In this document: positions 60,238-64,000 of the stretch, in pieces | Layout of the letters: the number at the start of each line of letters is the position of its first letter | Position numbering within the stretch: the stretch's first letter is position 1 | Assembly: GCA_963920665.1 (NCBI GenBank) | Contig: OY987273.1 | Location: forward strand, 16,556,501 to 16,620,500 | Direction: 5' to 3' | DNA: 64,000 nucleotides | DNA from: Straminergon stramineum | Taxonomy: Eukaryota > Streptophyta > Bryopsida > Hypnales > Calliergonaceae | Program-made: the position numbers and the translations under genes | The notes under the pieces: generated by a model | What the model was told of the DNA's origin: nothing | The model's input: the letters and a program-made list of their open reading frames with translations, nothing else | The model's database searches: none

Positions 60238-61067
60238 CTAATTTGAAACTACAATGTTTGAGCTATCAGAGTCTACTTGCATGAGAGGACAAAAGAACAC
60301 TCGAAACAACTAAAATACAACCTAAGAAATCCTATTACCTTGTCCCACTGAAAAATGAGTCGCCAATGGGAGATGGCAGCATACTTATGCATTGTAAGGA
60401 GTGAGATGGCATTTGTAATAAATGTCAATTAGTGGACGGCTAATTAAAAATCCCTCCACTAGAAACCGTGAAAGTGAGCTTCGGCAACTTCTTGAATGCG
60501 CAAGTAGATATTGAATGATCCCATGCATTGGAGAATGGGTGGGTTTTATGTGCGGGTGGCGGTTTTAGTAGACTTCAAGGACTAACAATGTTCCAATCTT
60601 AAATAGTGACCTTTGTCATCGAAAATCAAAAAGTGACAAATGCTCTCTCGAGAAAAGAAAAATCAATTCCAATCTACAAGACGGACGCACACATTATTGG
60701 AAGGCTATGGATTGTACTACTTGGTGATTCCTCTATCACTCCATATTTCTAAGGAGTTCTGAAAATTAAGTTGTTGAGATGCTATTTGAAATAAAATCAA
60801 GGATAAAGGCCATTACGCAATCATCGGTATGCCTTCAATGTTTGTTTAATTAATATATTTCCTGCAAAATGTGCTTGGTGGGGAAAGTACAACGACATTT
60901 ACAAAAAAAGAGTACCTACCATGTATCCTTTCTTGTACCATCCTCCTCTTGCTCTTGCGCGAAAGGAAAGGATATATGATAGGTCTCCAATAGCTTCAAT
61001 TCTTCATAAGCCCATTTCAAGAAACCTCTTCCTCTCTTATAAGTACCCTAGGATCTAGTACTAGCAC
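60238..61067. other. Stretch without a recognised gene
   Basis: No family-like frame or repeat stands out. Confidence 0.4.
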
Positions 61068-62042
61068 CATGGCTTGCATTCAATTTGATGGTCATGAAAT
61101 TCCATTAGTATTTCCAGTTCTTGATAGAGGTCGTGCTAGGGTATTCAGTCACTTGCTTCATGTCTGCTTCAAATTCATTGAGTCCTCCATCTATGTCGAG
61201 GAAGAGAGGAAGTCAATATCAAGGGAATTGTAAGAGTCCATTCCTATCAAAAGGTGCGTGGAAGTCAAGAAGTGGATGGTCATTGTTGGTACCTTACTAT
61301 GGGGAACTATAGGGCCTACGGGCTTCCTATGGCCATGCTAGCTGCATCTACAAAAATTCTAAGTCGACAGTCAACTACATCTACAGTGGATATGCCTTAC
61401 AATGCAAATGTAGTTTCACCTTCTTCACCTCGTCATATGCTTCTAATCCCACCTGTCTGTGTACTTGTCCATCATGTGAAAGTTGAGGAGGTAGATGTTG
61501 TGGTACATTTGTCTAGCGAATCTAAAGGGGAATCCCCTGAATTGAGACTTCACAAGATACCCTACTCTATGCACAATGTGATGGATACAAAGGCCATGGA
61601 GGACTCAAAAGTTAGTGCCTTGTCCAATAGTCCTTCGCAATCATCATTCTCATGACCCTCCTTGCATCCATATCCAGTAGAAAGAGGGAGCATTATGGAA
61701 TGCTTCAAGAGACTAGCTAGTATGCATCATTCTAGAAACGAATTGTCCTTGATGGATATGTCTACTGTGAAGCACCATTGTATATAGTTCCTACCACTGT
61801 CACTTGACGGCGATGTTATCTTTGAGTTGCCTCCATGTAGGTTGTCGGCGTCGGCATCGACTGCTCGGAACTTGGAGGGAATAGACAAGCACTACAACGG
61901 AAACCCTTGGTGCAAGTTCGTTACAACAAACATTCACAACGATGAGAATTTGAAGTTCCATAAGTTACACTGTGCCAGTCATCTTGCTTGTGAAAATCTA
62001 AATGTGATTACCTTAAGAAGGCTTCCAAAAAGAACGAAATAG
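61068..62042 (+). pseudogene. Remnant of a gene with a possible FLYWCH/GCM-like zinc finger
   Basis: From 61254 one frame runs to 62042 through TGA at 61653 and a TAG near 61788, both readable as Arg or Gln; the part from 61068 is less sure. The region is Ser/Thr-rich. The C-terminal block reads LSASASTARNLEGIDKHYNG, then NPWCKFVTTNI, then KLHCASHLACENLNV, which resembles a Cys/His finger of FLYWCH or GCM type found in some transposase-related plant proteins, with some ligands missing. The frame stops 41 bases before the left end of a CACTA element at 62083, which seems to have landed in it. Confidence 0.35.
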
Positions 62043-62082
62043 AGTGGACAAGACATACAATGTTTCCTTTCATTGTTGGAGA

Positions 62083-64000
62083 CACTATAAGAAACCCGCG
62101 TTTTTGTAGACGTTCCAAAAAACATGGAAAAACGTTTTTAAGGACATTAGCCGCCTTTGCATAGATGTCAGCTAAAATTCTTTAGAATTGACAGGCCAAA
62201 AACATGCCAGAATTTGAAAAAACATGGTCAATTTGAGCATGTTTTTCCCTAACATCACAAAGAATGTTCTCTGAGAAGGTCCTCCAAATGTGACATATGG
62301 AGGACAAGTGGCATCCACGTATGCAAAGAATCGTTGGGCAGTGCCACAGAGTATACTTTTTCATCTAGGCTTAGAATGATGTGGACTATGACGTGTCCCC
62401 AAGAAAATTTGACGTGGTTTTGCCATTTTCTGATGTGGCATATGATGAAGCTGATGTGGAGAGTGAAATGGAGGGATTTGCTTGTGAAACACTATCACCG
62501 AGAGCATTATACATGATGTTAGTAACGATGCATTCATGTTTTTTTGACAAGTTATTTGTTTGCATGTCATAGAAATTTGCATTTACATTGCAAACGTTGT
62601 CTACTTTCATTTATGTTCATTGTTGCACATGTCACACTAGACATGCTTCTAGATCCCTCTATGTGCATGAGTTGTTTCATTGGGTCTCTATGAAGACATC
62701 AGCTCCATGCATAGCATGCCATGATTGACAATGGAGATGACGCTATCCATAACAAGACTTTGAACGTGAATTGTTTTCTTCAACATGTGCTTCAACAACC
62801 GCCATGGGCAAACCATGTATAGTGGTTGTATGTGCTATGTTAATGTAAACACATACCATGTTTGACTTGACATCATTATTGACAGATGCTTGTATCAACT
62901 ACAACGCATACTGGATTCTTCATATAATGATTGTGACGGCTTCTTTATCTCATGACGTTCTTGTAGGTGTTACAATAGACGCCAAAACAGAGACTAAGAT
63001 AGATGTCAAATATCATTTACCCTGCCCTACTTTGTCTACTACTTCTTGCTATAGACATGGTTCATCTAGTATTTCAACGACATAAGAAAGAAATGGCCTT
63101 CAATCAAGGTAATTATGTCAAATGCATTTTGGAGTTTGGGTGTCGAGTTGTTCGTCTAACGTTGCATGCCATATAAGATGAGTGTCACATACACTAGACA
63201 ATTTTGTCGCATAAGACCTTATCCTAGTAGTAGAGATAATTTCAAATCTCCCTTTTTTTATGATCTATAATTTAGAATGTAACAAGTGATTATTAAATTG
63301 AGACACTTCAATAAAATGAAACTCAAATATGTCAAGATTGGAAATAGAAACTGCTTTATTTGAAAGTCAACTATAAAGTTGACTTTATTAGATGGACAAG
63401 GGGGTCTACTAGATGTGTTGGACGTCGTGTTCGTCATGTTGTCGAGTTGCTCGGCCAAACAACCATGCCTTCAATCGCTCCAAGACTAGAGAATTGATGT
63501 CCATAAGAAAGGACGAAGTCCCTCTATTCACTTACCTCCTCTTGCAAGCATGCATTGGTGAATAATTGAACGACTCTGCCATCCTCCACTTCTAAATGTG
63601 GTTTGTTGCATACTAGACATGGAGTTTCCGAAATAGACAAGAGGAAGACACTTCTGAACCAAGACTATGAGAAGCATGCTACAATCCTTTTCAAAAAACA
63701 TTTCATTTCATAAAGCAACATCTGGTTCTTTGAGGCACTCGCCACACAAAAACCATAGTTCAAGTGAAGACCGCCTTCATCCCAACTATGTAGCCTATTC
63801 CCACCAAAAAAAACGCCTTCTATTTGTTCATACTCCTAGAATGAATAAGAAGACAAGGCAATGCCTCAAGTCGTTGCTGTCGAAACATGTAGGACTCCCC
63901 CTCTGGTGTCTTAGAGAACATCATGTTCGACATCTTTCATCAAGTTTGACGTCCGCTATAACAAGGCCTTCCGCCTTTTACTTCTTCCAAGCTGTCTCGG
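62083..64000. mobile_element. Left end of another CACTA element, continues beyond the window
   Basis: CACTATAAGAAACCCGCG begins at 62083 and matches the CACTA termini at 42562, 57278 and 57784 in most of its first 12 bases. It is followed by TGTAGACG, GGACATTAG, AGATGTCAG, and TTCTGATGTGGCATATG-type words, as in the left subterminal region of the 15-kb element. The target duplication would be AGA; the other end lies outside. No convincing gene is seen up to 64000. Confidence 0.5.

Overview
The window looks like nuclear DNA from a plant-lineage (streptophyte) genome. The reasons are short interstitial arrays of the plant telomere unit TTTAGGG, several spliced genes with GT-AG borders, and plant-type transposon families (hAT, CACTA/En-Spm with Tnp2, DUF4218 and DUF4216, and LTR elements). 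I cannot name the species. Some gene families here (a DUF7869-like protein, and ParB-like plus methylase-like proteins with introns) made me think of charophyte algae, bryophytes or lycophytes; that is an impression, not evidence. I see no ordinary single-copy housekeeping gene. The window is almost wholly nested, decayed mobile elements.

Layout. 1-870: GC-rich block dense in CGGACGG-type words. 2.7-7.3 kb: a broken gene with a RING-H2 finger (3285-6675), between CGGACGG-rich and CCGTCCG-rich flanks. 7.6-10.8 kb: a hAT transposase with in-frame stops. 11.4-16.9 kb (minus): a multi-exon ParB-like/DNA-methylase-like gene, split by a solo LTR (12895-14212, perfect 5-bp target duplication). 17.1-17.25 kb: a tRNA-like SINE. 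17.7-34.4 kb: a possible single large element, made of a DUF7869-like gene (minus, 20529-17689), two clusters of a 19-bp palindrome (consensus TTAGGTCGAGTCGACCTAA), a second ParB-like/methylase-like gene (plus, 28591-32717) with the same palindrome in its introns, and an FCP1/NIF-like HAD-fold gene (33433-34230). 22.1-26.6 kb inside it is AT-rich and gene-poor. 37-41.4 kb: an unidentified minus-strand gene with CCGGAT-rich flanks, split by a second solo LTR (39654-40775). 42.56-57.78 kb: a roughly 15.2-kb CACTA element with Tnp2 and a second gene transcribed divergently, holding a palindromic CACTA MITE (57278-57482). 57.9-62.0 kb: two poorly known gene remnants. From 62083: the left end of another CACTA element, running out of the window.

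Two patterns tie the window together. First, the main mobile-element genes keep one open frame over kilobases yet carry in-frame stops that are nearly all readable as C-to-T (or G-to-A) changes of Gln, Arg or Trp codons. The few frame breaks I found lie at or near runs of G or C. This looks like mutation of methylated cytosine. Second, each element family has its own short CG-containing word scattered in its flanks (CGGACGG, AGGTCGA/TCGACCT, CCGGAT), except CACTA, whose word is GTCTA/TAGAC. The most interesting candidate system is the palindrome-marked element that encodes a transposase-like DUF7869 protein, a ParB-like/methylase-like protein and a HAD-fold protein.
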